Assembly: GCA_034003585.1 (NCBI GenBank)
Contig: JAVEYH010000070.1
Coordinates: 1-17,813 of the forward strand
DNA length: 17,813 nucleotides
Reading direction: 5' to 3'
Origin: JAPXSY01 sp034003585
Lineage (GTDB): Bacteria; Verrucomicrobiota; Kiritimatiellia; RFP12; UBA1067
Shown here: positions 1 to 6,337 of the stretch, piece by piece
Numbering within the stretch: position 1 is the first letter of the stretch
How the letters are laid out: the number at the start of each line of letters is the position of its first letter
Notes under the pieces: model-generated
Database searches by the model: none
What the model was told of the DNA's origin: nothing
The model's input: the letters and a program-made list of their open reading frames with translations, nothing else
Made by a program: the position numbers and the translations under genes

Positions 1-23
1 AAAAAAATAACGCCCCCTCCCGA

Positions 24-52
24 TTGACCCGCGGCGGGGGACTGTGTTAAGC
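24..52 (+). promoter_or_regulatory. Putative promoter of the rpmH-rnpA-yidD-yidC cluster
   Basis: A -35-like TTGACC lies at 24-29. A weak -10-like TTAAGC lies 17 bases further on at 47-52, with an A/T-rich TATAAA just after it at 53-58. The -35 element is good and the -10 element poor, so the exact -10 is uncertain. It is the only promoter-like sequence seen ahead of rpmH, and the start of the window cuts off anything further upstream. Confidence 0.4.
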
Positions 53-96
53 TATAAAACTCTTTTTTGAATCAGACGAAGGAGGAGACCGAAACC

Positions 97-234
97 ATGA
101 AAATGATGTGGCAGCCCTCGAAGATCAAACGGGTCCGTAAAATCGGATTCCGGGCCCGGATGGCCACCCGAGGCGGGCGCGCGATCATCAATGCCCGCCG
201 CCGCAAAGGGCGGATTCGCCTGACCCAGGTGTAA
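97..234 (+). CDS. rpmH: 50S ribosomal protein L34
   Basis: This 45-residue protein is the basic large-subunit ribosomal protein L34. The sequence shows the family hallmarks: QPSKIKR near the N terminus, RKIGFRARMATRGGR in the middle and INARRRKGRIRL at the end. The length matches the usual 44-46 residues. The ATG follows a strong AAGGAGG ribosome-binding site at 79-85. The N terminus reads MKMMWQPS rather than the commoner MKRTYQPS or MKRTFQPN, a small deviation. rnpA begins four bases after the stop, which is the conserved rpmH-rnpA arrangement found in most bacteria. Identification is firm. Confidence 0.97.
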   Translation: MKMMWQPSKIKRVRKIGFRARMATRGGRAIINARRRKGRIRLTQV

Positions 235-238
235 GGCC

Positions 239-661
239 GTGCCCGCAGGCGACAGCCATGACCCGGGCCGGACCGGAAACGGCCGGAGGCCCCGGTTGCG
301 CCTTTTCCGGCTTGACGCGCCCGCCTATAAAAAGGTTTTCGCGGAAAAGAGGTCGGTGTACGGCCGGTCGCTGGTGATGTGGATCGCACAGGGCGCAGAC
401 GCCGACCGGAGGGTCGGCGTTATTGTTTCCAAACGGAATTTCCGGCGGGCCGTGGACCGCGCCCGCGCCAAACGGCTGCTGCGCGAAGCGTTCCGTCTGA
501 GCCGTCCCTTTCTGACGCCGGATGTGGATCTGATTCTGATCGCCCGGGCCGGAATCGGCGGCCGGGCCTGCCGGGAGGTGATGGCGGATTTTGAAAGCGT
601 CTGCCGCCGCGCCCGCATCTGGCGGCGCGACGCGGACCCCGGGGACGGAACACATGCGTGA
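239..661 (+). CDS. rnpA: Ribonuclease P protein component
   Basis: The protein subunit of RNase P binds the catalytic RNA and helps process 5' ends of pre-tRNAs. The 140-residue product shows the family core: RLDAPAYKKVF (about 24-34), VGVIVSKRNFRRAV (59-72) and the basic helix DRARAKRLLREAFR (73-86). The signature RNR triplet is RAR here (74-76), so the usually conserved Asn is Ala. The chosen start is a GTG four bases after rpmH; an in-frame TTG at 296 would remove a Gly/Arg-rich extension of about 19 residues and is possible. The length with the GTG start is slightly above the usual 110-130 residues. Position between rpmH and yidD supports the call. Confidence 0.93.
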   Translation: MPAGDSHDPGRTGNGRRPRLRLFRLDAPAYKKVFAEKRSVYGRSLVMWIAQGADADRRVGVIVSKRNFRRAVDRARAKRLLREAFRLSRPFLTPDVDLILIARAGIGGRACREVMADFESVCRRARIWRRDADPGDGTHA

Positions 662-672
662 GGGATCACCGG

Positions 673-963
673 ATGGGCAGCACGGCCTCATTCATCAGCC
701 GGACAATCCGCGGCATGCTGATCGCGCTGGTGCGCGCGTACCAGGCCGTGCTTTCGCCGCACTTCGGATCGTGCTGCCGCTTCGAACCGTCCTGCTCCGC
801 CTACTGCATCGAGGCGCTGCGGACGCACGGCGTGCTCCGGGGAGGCTGGCTGACGTTCAGACGGCTCGCCCGCTGCCGCCCGTTCGGGCCCTCCGGGTAT
901 GACCCGGTCCCGCCCGGAAAACAAGACGCCGTCCAACCTGAAATGACCGGAAAGAATGTATGA
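673..963 (+). CDS. yidD: Membrane protein insertion efficiency factor YidD
   Basis: YidD is a small membrane-associated protein that assists YidC-dependent membrane insertion. The 96-residue product carries the family block: an N-terminal amphipathic/hydrophobic stretch (GMLIALVRAYQAVLSP), then CCRFEPSCSAYCIEAL, HGVLRGGWLTFRRLARCRPF and GYDPVP, with the expected cysteines. I chose the ATG at 673 because GAGGG at 660-664 sits eight bases upstream. An alternative GTG at 658 overlaps the rnpA stop and would add five residues. The stop overlaps the yidC start (ATGA), pointing to translational coupling. The usual GGYDPVP reads PSGYDPVP. Identification is firm. Confidence 0.95.
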   Translation: MGSTASFISRTIRGMLIALVRAYQAVLSPHFGSCCRFEPSCSAYCIEALRTHGVLRGGWLTFRRLARCRPFGPSGYDPVPPGKQDAVQPEMTGKNV

Positions 964-2771
964 ATAAGCAAGAACGGATCATCGCACTGTTATTGGGTTT
1001 GGCCCTGATCGGCTGGATGGCGCACAGTCACCGCACGGCCGCGAAACAGGCGCGGGAAGCGGCCTCGCGCCCCGCCCCAACGGAACCCGCCGCCGTTCCC
1101 GCGGCGCCAACCGCCCCGGCGCAGGCGTCGCTGACCGCCGCCGCGCCCCAGGCCGACGCGCCCGCGGTGACGGAACCGCAACCGCCCCCCCCCTCCGAAC
1201 CCGAGGAGGTCGCCACCCTGCTCGGCGACCGCATGACCGTGGAGGTCTCCTCGCACGGCGCGGTCCTGAAGCGGGTCATTCTGGGAGGGTACCACGAGAA
1301 ACCGGGCAACCCCGGTCCGGATAATCCTCCGGTCACCTTCGATTTCGCCGGTGCCCCGGCGCTGGAACTCTCCGGCGTTCCGGGCCTGGCGGACCGCGCG
1401 GCGTACCGCGTGCAGCGCCACGAGCGGGAGCGCGCGGTGACCCTGACCGCCGTCACGCCGCAGGGGTTGAGCGTGACGCGCCGCATGGAGCTTTCGGATG
1501 ACTACCAGATCCGCATCACCGACCGGATCCGCAATGCGGGCGACAGCGTGGTCACGCTGGGCACCAACAGCGTGCAGCTCGGCGCGATCGGCAAAGGGGC
1601 GTCCAAGAACGAGATGCTCTCGATCGACTCGCTGCCCGCAGCGGCCAAGGCCAAGACACGCCACTGGGGCTCCGAAAAAGCGACCAAGGCCTTCCTGGCG
1701 GGCGGCGCGTCGGGCGGCATGGGCTGCGGGCGCGCGCCCTCGGCCGCGGGGTTGGCCGACCAGATCAGCGTGCCCATCCGCGAGCCGCAGGCCTGGATCG
1801 CGCTCAAGTCGCGTTTCTTCGTGACCCTCTTCTCCGCTTCCGAACCCAACTGCGGCTTTGTGGCCGGCATGGCCCGTGACACCGCCCTGCCGACCTACGC
1901 CCTGCAGCGGCTCTCCGCCCGCGCGCTGTTCGCGGGACGCGCGCTGGCGCCCGGCGAAAGCCTGACCCGCGACTACACGCTCTATGTCGGACCCAAGAAA
2001 CTCGCGCGGCTGCAAAAGATGGGCAACCGCATGGATGAGGTCATGGAGTTCGGTACCTTCACCTGGTTCTGCAAGCTGCTGGTGCCCACGCTCAATTTCT
2101 TCCACCGCCTGATCCCCAACTACGGCATCGCCATCATCCTGCTCACCTTCCTGGTGCGGATCCTCTTCTGGCCGCTCACGCACAAGAGCACCCAGAGCAT
2201 GAAGAAGATGCAGGAAATCCAGCCCAAGCTGAAAGAGATCCAGGCGCGGTTCAAGGACAACCCGCAGAAGATGCAGCAGGAGACGTGGGCGGTTTACCGC
2301 GAGAACAAGGTCAACCCGCTCTCCAGTTGCCTGCCGATGCTGATCCAGATCCCGGTGTTCATCGCGCTCTTCACCGTACTGCGCAGCGCGGTCGAGCTGC
2401 GGTACGCGCCCTTCCTCTGGATCGCCGACCTGAGCGAGCCGGAAAACCTGCTGGCCGGCGTCCTGCCCTTGCCGCTGAACATCCTGCCGTTCCTGATGTC
2501 CGGCACCATGGCGCTGCAAAGCTACCTTACGCCGTCGATGGGCGATCCGCAGCAGCAGAAGATGATGATGATCATGATGCCGGTCATGATGCTCGTCATG
2601 TTCTACAGCTTTCCCTCGGCGCTCTCGCTCTACTGGACCGTGAGCCAGGTGCTCTCCATCATCCAGATGTTGCTGATGCGGCGCAAAGGGAATAAGCCGC
2701 ATGATCCCGGCGTGACCGTGGAACCGCCGCTGACGCGCCAGCAGCGCCGTCAGGCGGCCCGCGCACGCTGA
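960..2771 (+). CDS. yidC: Membrane protein insertase YidC (Oxa1 family)
   Basis: YidC inserts and folds inner-membrane proteins, alone or with SecYEG. The 603-residue product has the Gram-negative layout: an N-terminal transmembrane anchor (about 7-22), a Pro/Ala-rich linker (about 35-80), a large periplasmic beta domain (about 84-340), and the Oxa1-type C-terminal membrane domain. The last includes GIAIILLTFLVRILFWPLT with the conserved groove arginine (R400), then the cytoplasmic helical hairpin KKMQEIQPKLKEIQARFKDNPQKMQQE, then NPLSSCLPMLIQIPVFIALF, and finally a Met-rich stretch (KMMMIMMPVMMLVMFYSFPSALSLYW). A basic tail closes the protein. The start overlaps the yidD stop by four bases. 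No truncation is seen. Confidence 0.97.
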   Translation: MNKQERIIALLLGLALIGWMAHSHRTAAKQAREAASRPAPTEPAAVPAAPTAPAQASLTAAAPQADAPAVTEPQPPPPSEPEEVATLLGDRMTVEVSSHGAVLKRVILGGYHEKPGNPGPDNPPVTFDFAGAPALELSGVPGLADRAAYRVQRHERERAVTLTAVTPQGLSVTRRMELSDDYQIRITDRIRNAGDSVVTLGTNSVQLGAIGKGASKNEMLSIDSLPAAAKAKTRHWGSEKATKAFLAGGASGGMGCGRAPSAAGLADQISVPIREPQAWIALKSRFFVTLFSASEPNCGFVAGMARDTALPTYALQRLSARALFAGRALAPGESLTRDYTLYVGPKKLARLQKMGNRMDEVMEFGTFTWFCKLLVPTLNFFHRLIPNYGIAIILLTFLVRILFWPLTHKSTQSMKKMQEIQPKLKEIQARFKDNPQKMQQETWAVYRENKVNPLSSCLPMLIQIPVFIALFTVLRSAVELRYAPFLWIADLSEPENLLAGVLPLPLNILPFLMSGTMALQSYLTPSMGDPQQQKMMMIMMPVMMLVMFYSFPSALSLYWTVSQVLSIIQMLLMRRKGNKPHDPGVTVEPPLTRQQRRQAARAR

Positions 2772-2836
2772 AAACGGGCGGATGACGCGGCAGCCGGGCC
2801 TGCGCCGCGCGGCCTGCCGGGGACGGCCGTATCCCG
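2771..2836. terminator. Nested inverted repeats between convergent yidC and eda
   Basis: The 70-base gap between the ends of yidC and eda contains AACGGG at 2771-2776 matched by CCCGTT at 2831-2836, and inside it CGGCAG at 2786-2791 matched by CTGCCG at 2812-2817, enclosing the palindrome GCCGCGCGGC. The position suits a bidirectional transcription stop, but there is no proper T-tract on either strand, so a terminator role is inference. Confidence 0.3.
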
Positions 2837-2841
2837 TTCCT

Positions 2842-3486
2842 CTACCCGCGCGCCTGCCGGACCCCCGCGCAGGCGTCGCGGCAACGCTGCGCCACCGCCT
2901 CCCACGCGCCCGCGGCCATGTCCTCTTTCTTGGCGATCCACGTGCCGCCCACGGCGGCCACGGCGGGCAGTCCCAGGTAGCCCGCCAGATTCGCGGGCGT
3001 CACCCCGCCGGTCGGCATGAAGCGCACGCCGGTGTGCCCGTAGGGTGCGGAGAGGGCCGTGAGCAGCTTCACCCCGCCCAACGCCTCGGCCGGGAAAAAT
3101 TTCAGCAGACGGCAGCCCAGGTCCAGCCCGGCCTCGATGTCCGAGGGATTGGCGATCCCCGGCACAAAGGGCATGCCAAGCTCTTGCGCGGCCTGCGCCA
3201 CACGCGGGTTGAGGCCCGGCGCCACCGCAAACTTCGCGCCCGCCGCGCGCGCGATTTCCATGGTCTCGGGCGACAGCACCGTGCCCGCGCCCACGATCAG
3301 ACCGGGACGCTCGCGCGACAGCAGCCGGATCACCTCCGCGGCGGCGGCCGTGCGGAAGGTGATCTCCACCACCGGCAGACCTCCCGCCAGCAGCGCGTCG
3401 GCCAGCGGCAGGGCATGGGATACGGAATCGATGGCGATCACCGGTACAACGCCGATCTCGGCGACACGGTCCAACACGTTCGGCAT
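2842..3486 (-). CDS. eda: 2-keto-3-deoxy-6-phosphogluconate (KDPG) aldolase family protein
   Basis: A 214-residue class I aldolase of the KDPG/KHG family, which cleaves 2-keto-3-deoxy-6-phosphogluconate to pyruvate and glyceraldehyde 3-phosphate (Entner-Doudoroff or sugar-acid catabolism). Visible motifs are VVEITFRT with the catalytic Glu (E41), GAGTVLSPE (66-74), FVPGIANPSDIE (107-118), LLKFFPAE with the Schiff-base Lys (K129), and MPTGGV in the phosphate-binding region. The ATG at 3486 was chosen over upstream in-frame ATGs because an AAAGGAG site lies six bases before it and the family starts at this point. No edd or sugar-acid dehydratase is adjacent, so the exact substrate (KDPG, KDPGal or 4-hydroxy-2-oxoglutarate) cannot be told. 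Confidence 0.92.
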   Translation of the reverse strand: MPNVLDRVAEIGVVPVIAIDSVSHALPLADALLAGGLPVVEITFRTAAAAEVIRLLSRERPGLIVGAGTVLSPETMEIARAAGAKFAVAPGLNPRVAQAAQELGMPFVPGIANPSDIEAGLDLGCRLLKFFPAEALGGVKLLTALSAPYGHTGVRFMPTGGVTPANLAGYLGLPAVAAVGGTWIAKKEDMAAGAWEAVAQRCRDACAGVRQARG

Positions 3487-3622
3487 GATGAGCTCCTTTG
3501 TCTGTTCGTAACGTGGCGCCATTGTCATCATCCGGCGCGGGGGAGTCAATCCCGGACTGCGCCAGAGCAACACTCACGTCCGATTCGCAACGCGCATGGC
3601 GGGAAAACCGCGGACGGGCGTC

Positions 3623-3646
3623 GGGAGCGCGGGTGCCCCCACCCGC
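3623..3646 (+). repeat. Intergenic GGGAG-hairpin repeat, copy 1
   Basis: This 24-base unit starts with GGGAGC and continues into a perfect hairpin: GCGGGTG (3629-3635), loop CCCC, CACCCGC (3640-3646). It lies between eda and the thioesterase gene. It aligns base for base with the copy at 16213-16236 (opposite strand), the stem differing by paired substitutions. See the related copies at 13765, 13817 and 16109. The remainder of the 223-base gap holds nothing else that I recognise. Confidence 0.6.
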
Positions 3647-3709
3647 AATCACGTTTCGCTCAAACGGCCCCGCGCGGAGTCAAGGAACATTCCGCCGCGC
3701 AACCGTCTT

Positions 3710-4093
3710 TCACGGTGCGGGCCGTTCCGGTCCGCTTCCCGCGACCGGGATCTTGCCGCCCTGTTCGTTGACGCGGACAAAGGTGATGTCGGTGGAGAAG
3801 ATGACCTCTTCCTCGCTCTCCTGCGGCTCCCGCCGGAAAACCTCCGCCTGATAGGTCACGGAGGTGCGGCCCACACGCTCGCGCTCGACCCGGAAGCGTA
3901 GGATCGATCCGCCGGTCACGCCCTTGCGGAACTCCACACGGTCCATGCCGATCGTCACGAAACGCGCCCCGGGATAGTCCAGGCTCACCGCCATCCAGGC
4001 GATTTCATCCACCCACTTCAGCAGATTGCCGCCAAACAAAAACCCGTACTGATTCATGTGTTCGGGCATCACGAGTTTGTATGAGATCATCAT
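3710..4093 (-). CDS. Acyl-CoA thioesterase, hotdog-fold (YciA-like)
   Basis: A 127-residue single hotdog domain of the acyl-CoA hydrolase type (YciA/BACH-like), expected to hydrolyse acyl-CoA to free acid and CoA in the cytoplasm. The N-terminal MPEHMNQYGFLFGGNLLKWVDEIAWMAV (9-36) has the pattern typical of this group: Asn14, the FGG turn (20-22) and the WxDE of the central helix (27-30). The strands ARFVTIGMDRVEFRKGV and SILRFRVERERVGRTSVTYQAEVF follow. Two adjacent ATGs occur at the start (4093 and 4090), with an AGGAAGG-type site just upstream on the minus strand; either could be used. Physiological substrate is not deducible. The neighbour eda downstream is 223 bases away, so an operon is doubtful. 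Confidence 0.85.
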   Translation of the reverse strand: MMISYKLVMPEHMNQYGFLFGGNLLKWVDEIAWMAVSLDYPGARFVTIGMDRVEFRKGVTGGSILRFRVERERVGRTSVTYQAEVFRREPQESEEEVIFSTDITFVRVNEQGGKIPVAGSGPERPAP

Positions 4094-4158
4094 CCCCCCT
4101 TCCTGTCACAAAACCGGGTTGTTCCTCACGCGAAGCCACAAAGTCCACAAAGGGAGAT

Positions 4159-4249
4159 GGAGAAGTTAGGGAGGCGGAGTTTGAGAACGGGGCACCCCCT
4201 GTAAAACAAAGCGTTTCTTGAGATTTCTCCGCTCCTAAATCCTAACTCC
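4159..4249. repeat. Imperfect inverted repeat in the divergent intergenic region
   Basis: A purine-rich arm at 4159-4186 (GGAGAAGTTAGGGAGGCGGA and following bases) is loosely mirrored by a pyrimidine-rich arm at 4225-4249 read in reverse complement. The two share AGTTAG, GGAG and CGGAG blocks in the same order, and the arms enclose GGGGCACCCC. Upstream, 4129-4152 contains a CCACAAAG-TCCACAAAG pair. The alignment is by eye and imperfect, so this may be relics of a mobile repeat. Confidence 0.35.
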
Positions 4250-4266
4250 TACCTTCTAACTCCTCA
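4232..4266. repeat. Five degenerate 7-base tandem repeats (CTCCTAA)
   Basis: Five consecutive heptamers can be read directly: CTCCTAA, ATCCTAA, CTCCTAC, CTTCTAA, CTCCTCA. They sit 30-80 bases upstream of the EamA permease gene and partly overlap the inverted repeat above. The period of exactly seven is clear; a function is not. Confidence 0.6.
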
Positions 4267-4294
4267 AATGGTCTCGCCGCGCCCGCCGCGCTTT

Positions 4295-4303
4295 TGATAC
4301 AAT
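4295..4303 (+). promoter_or_regulatory. Extended -10 promoter giving a leaderless mRNA for the permease
   Basis: TG-A-TACAAT is an extended -10 element (TG at 4295-4296, hexamer 4298-4303). It ends six bases before the ATG at 4310, so transcription would begin at or next to the start codon. There is no Shine-Dalgarno sequence in front of this ATG and no recognisable -35 hexamer. The same architecture recurs at 11226-11234. Confidence 0.55.
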
Positions 4304-4309
4304 CGGGGC

Positions 4310-5158
4310 ATGTGGCAACTGATCGCGGCGTCCTTTCTGTTCAGCTTCTCGTTCGGACTGATCGGCAACCGCCTGGCCGGGCTCCCGCCCGCCTGGCTGG
4401 CCGCCGCGCGCCTGATGGTGGCGGCCGCGGTCTTCCTGCCCTTCGCCCGGCGCGTGCCGCTCCGAACCGGCGCGGCCCTCTTCGCGGTCGGCATGGTTCA
4501 GTTCGGCCTGATGTCCCTTGCCTACATGACCAGCTTCCGCTTCCTCGCCTCGCACGAGGTGGCGCTCTTCACGGTCATGACACCCCTCTACGTGGCGGTG
4601 CTCCACGACCTGCACCGGCGCGCCTTCCACCCGGCCAACCTGCTGGCCGCATCGCTCGCGGTGGCCGGCGCGGCCCTGATCCTGTGGCGCGGCCGGCTGC
4701 CGGGCGCGCCGCTGACCGGCTTCCTGCTGGTCGAGGCCTCGAACCTCTGTTTCGCCGCGGGCCAGCTCGCCTACCGCGCGGTGACCCGCGCCGCGCGCGC
4801 GCCGCTCTCCGACCATCAGGTGTTTTTCTGGCTCTACCTCGGCGGCCTGACCGCCCTGCTGCCGTTCGGCCTGCGCGACGCCGTCGCGCTCGCCCCGCGC
4901 CCCACCCCGGCGCAGCTCGCGGCGCTGCTCTATCTGGGCGTGATGGTCTCGGGCCTCAGCTATTTCCTCTGGAACGCCGGGGCGCGGCGCGTGCCGCCCG
5001 GCGTGCTGGCCGTCATGAACAACGTCAAGATCCCGCTCGGCATGCTGGTCTCGCTGACCTGCTTCGGCGAACCCGTGCGGCCCGCCAGCCTGCTGGCGGG
5101 CGGCGCGCTGGTCCTCGCCGCCCTGCTCCCGCCGCTCCTCCGCCGCGAACCCGCCTGA
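4310..5158 (+). CDS. EamA/DMT-superfamily transporter
   Basis: A 282-residue, strongly hydrophobic protein with about ten predicted transmembrane helices arranged as two EamA-like halves, the usual size for drug/metabolite transporter permeases. Features seen are the opening helix QLIAASFLFSFSFGLIGNRL, YMTSFRFLASHEVALFTVMTPLYVAVL at the end of the first half (family pattern around helices 3-4), and in the second half LYLGVMVSGLSYFLWNAGARRVPPGVLAVMNNVKIPLGMLVSL, which matches the end of EamA domains (YxxWxxAlxxxpa...P). The likely substrate is a small metabolite or amino acid, direction outward, but this cannot be assigned. The start has no ribosome-binding site and an extended -10 six bases upstream. 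It stands alone, convergent with lpoB. Confidence 0.88.
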   Translation: MWQLIAASFLFSFSFGLIGNRLAGLPPAWLAAARLMVAAAVFLPFARRVPLRTGAALFAVGMVQFGLMSLAYMTSFRFLASHEVALFTVMTPLYVAVLHDLHRRAFHPANLLAASLAVAGAALILWRGRLPGAPLTGFLLVEASNLCFAAGQLAYRAVTRAARAPLSDHQVFFWLYLGGLTALLPFGLRDAVALAPRPTPAQLAALLYLGVMVSGLSYFLWNAGARRVPPGVLAVMNNVKIPLGMLVSLTCFGEPVRPASLLAGGALVLAALLPPLLRREPA

Positions 5159-5162
5159 ACGC

Positions 5163-5184
5163 CGCGGCGCGCGGCCGCGCCGCG
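5163..5184. terminator. GC-only hairpin between convergent permease and lpoB
   Basis: A perfect nine-base-pair stem CGCGGCGCG / CGCGCCGCG (5163-5171 and 5176-5184) with loop CGGC lies five bases after the permease stop and 26 bases beyond the lpoB stop. It can form on both strands and fits a bidirectional stop, but no T-tract follows on either side, so Rho-independent activity is uncertain. Confidence 0.4.
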
Positions 5185-5210
5185 ATGCGTCCGTCAGGCG
5201 GGGACCCGGC

Positions 5211-5813
5211 TCAGAACCCGAGGCGCGGTTTCACGCTCTCCTTGCGGATCTCCTGCTCGTCCGCCCAAACCAGCTCGCCCGAGCGCAGGTCCTTGAGCAC
5301 CATCGAGAACTTGTAGTACTGGTCCACGGTGCGGCCGACCTGATTCTTGATCTCGGTCAGCGCGCCGGTCAGGTACATCTGCGCCGCGCTCTGCTGACCC
5401 GGTCTGACCGCTTTCTTCTGGTCGGTCAGCCCGAGGTTGGCCTGGGCGTCCATGAACTCGATGTCCGTGCCGGAGGTCGATTTGTCCACAAAGCGGAAGA
5501 GCCCCGAACGCAGCAGCTGCATGCGCAGCGAATCGGTGATGCTCACCATGTCCACATGCTGCGTGGTGCGGTTCTTGAGCGGCTCCACATCCAGCACCGG
5601 ACGGGTGCCGCCCACCGCCTCGCGCACGCCGGGCGCGCTCAGCAGCGACTCCGCCATCTTCTCCACCGTGCGCCGCACGTCCTGCGGCTCCAGTTTCGAG
5701 GTGATCGGCGCGCGGTCGAGCGCCACCTCCCGCACCGCCGGCGTGGTCGCGCACCCGGTCATCATCACGGCCGCCGCGGCGGCCCCCGCCATCCCAACCC
5801 ATTTCCTGTTCAT
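5211..5813 (-). CDS. lpoB: Penicillin-binding protein activator LpoB
   Basis: In E. coli, LpoB is an outer-membrane lipoprotein that reaches through the periplasm to activate the peptidoglycan synthase PBP1b. This 200-residue product has a signal peptide with lipobox MTGC (Cys21). Family blocks follow: DVRRTVEKMAESLL (about 45-58), PVLDVEPLKNRTTQHVDMVSITDSLRMQLLRSGLFRFVD, then a helical/Gln-rich stretch and YLTGALTEIKNQVGRTVDQYYKFSMVLKDLRSGELVWADEQEIRK. The linker after Cys21 is short compared with the long disordered linker of E. coli LpoB. It is the last gene of the minus-strand set, 28 bases after the YcfL-like gene; ycfL-lpoB order is the same in enterobacteria. A GAGG site precedes the ATG. 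Confidence 0.92.
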   Translation of the reverse strand: MNRKWVGMAGAAAAAVMMTGCATTPAVREVALDRAPITSKLEPQDVRRTVEKMAESLLSAPGVREAVGGTRPVLDVEPLKNRTTQHVDMVSITDSLRMQLLRSGLFRFVDKSTSGTDIEFMDAQANLGLTDQKKAVRPGQQSAAQMYLTGALTEIKNQVGRTVDQYYKFSMVLKDLRSGELVWADEQEIRKESVKPRLGF

Positions 5814-5841
5814 CCGTTTGCCTCGCTTTCTTTTCCGTTGG

Positions 5842-6264
5842 TCAATCCGCCGCTTCCAGATCGCGCACGCGCAGTTTCGACGTCACGCCCGCCGCCGAGT
5901 TGGCGAGGCCGGTCACGGTCACCGCGTCGCGCCCCTCCAGAATCAGGGTGCGGTACGTCTTGGTGTCCGGATCCAGCTCCATGCCGTTGGCGTCGAACCA
6001 GGCGATGCGGTAATGCAGGCGCAGCCTGCGGTGGCGGGTCGAGGCCAGCGTGATGTGCACGCGCTTCAGCCCGTTCACCTCGTCATAGTTGACCTTCATC
6101 ACCTGCACCTGGCCCCTCAGCCGCGTGCTGTCCTCCAGCACCACCGTGCTGCCGGTGGTGTGGTCCGTGGTCACGACCGTGCCGGCCGTCTCCACGCATC
6201 CGGTCAGCGCGGTGAGGCCGGCCGCCAGCGCGACCGCTCCGAGCAACCCGTTTGTCCGTTTCAT
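5842..6264 (-). CDS. YcfL-like lipoprotein (DUF1425)
   Basis: A 140-residue lipoprotein: signal peptide with lipobox LTGC (Cys23), then a short linker and a small beta domain. The segment LRGQVQVMKVNYDEVNGLKRVHITLASTRHRRLRLHYRIAWFDANGMELDP, followed by TYRTLILEGRDAVTVTGLA, matches the DUF1425/YcfL pattern (hypothetical immunoglobulin-like fold; YR..WfD.nG.e). Its molecular role is not established in any species, but YcfL sits directly before LpoB in enterobacteria, as here, which supports a role linked to LpoB or to the outer membrane. A strong AAAGGAG site six bases before the ATG fixes the start. The gap to the upstream gene is 73 bases. Confidence 0.85.
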   Translation of the reverse strand: MKRTNGLLGAVALAAGLTALTGCVETAGTVVTTDHTTGSTVVLEDSTRLRGQVQVMKVNYDEVNGLKRVHITLASTRHRRLRLHYRIAWFDANGMELDPDTKTYRTLILEGRDAVTVTGLANSAAGVTSKLRVRDLEAAD

Positions 6265-6337
6265 CGTTCTCTCCTTTGTTGTCTTTCGTTCCGCGATCCG
6301 GGATTCTCCCCGGCCTGTGAAAGAAGCGGCCTTCCCG

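Noticed and set aside
990..2702. Long (570-codon) minus-strand open frame opposite yidC
   Set aside because: It is antisense to a fully convincing yidC, has His/Gln/Arg-rich low-complexity content and no recognisable motif. Long antisense frames are expected in GC-rich DNA.
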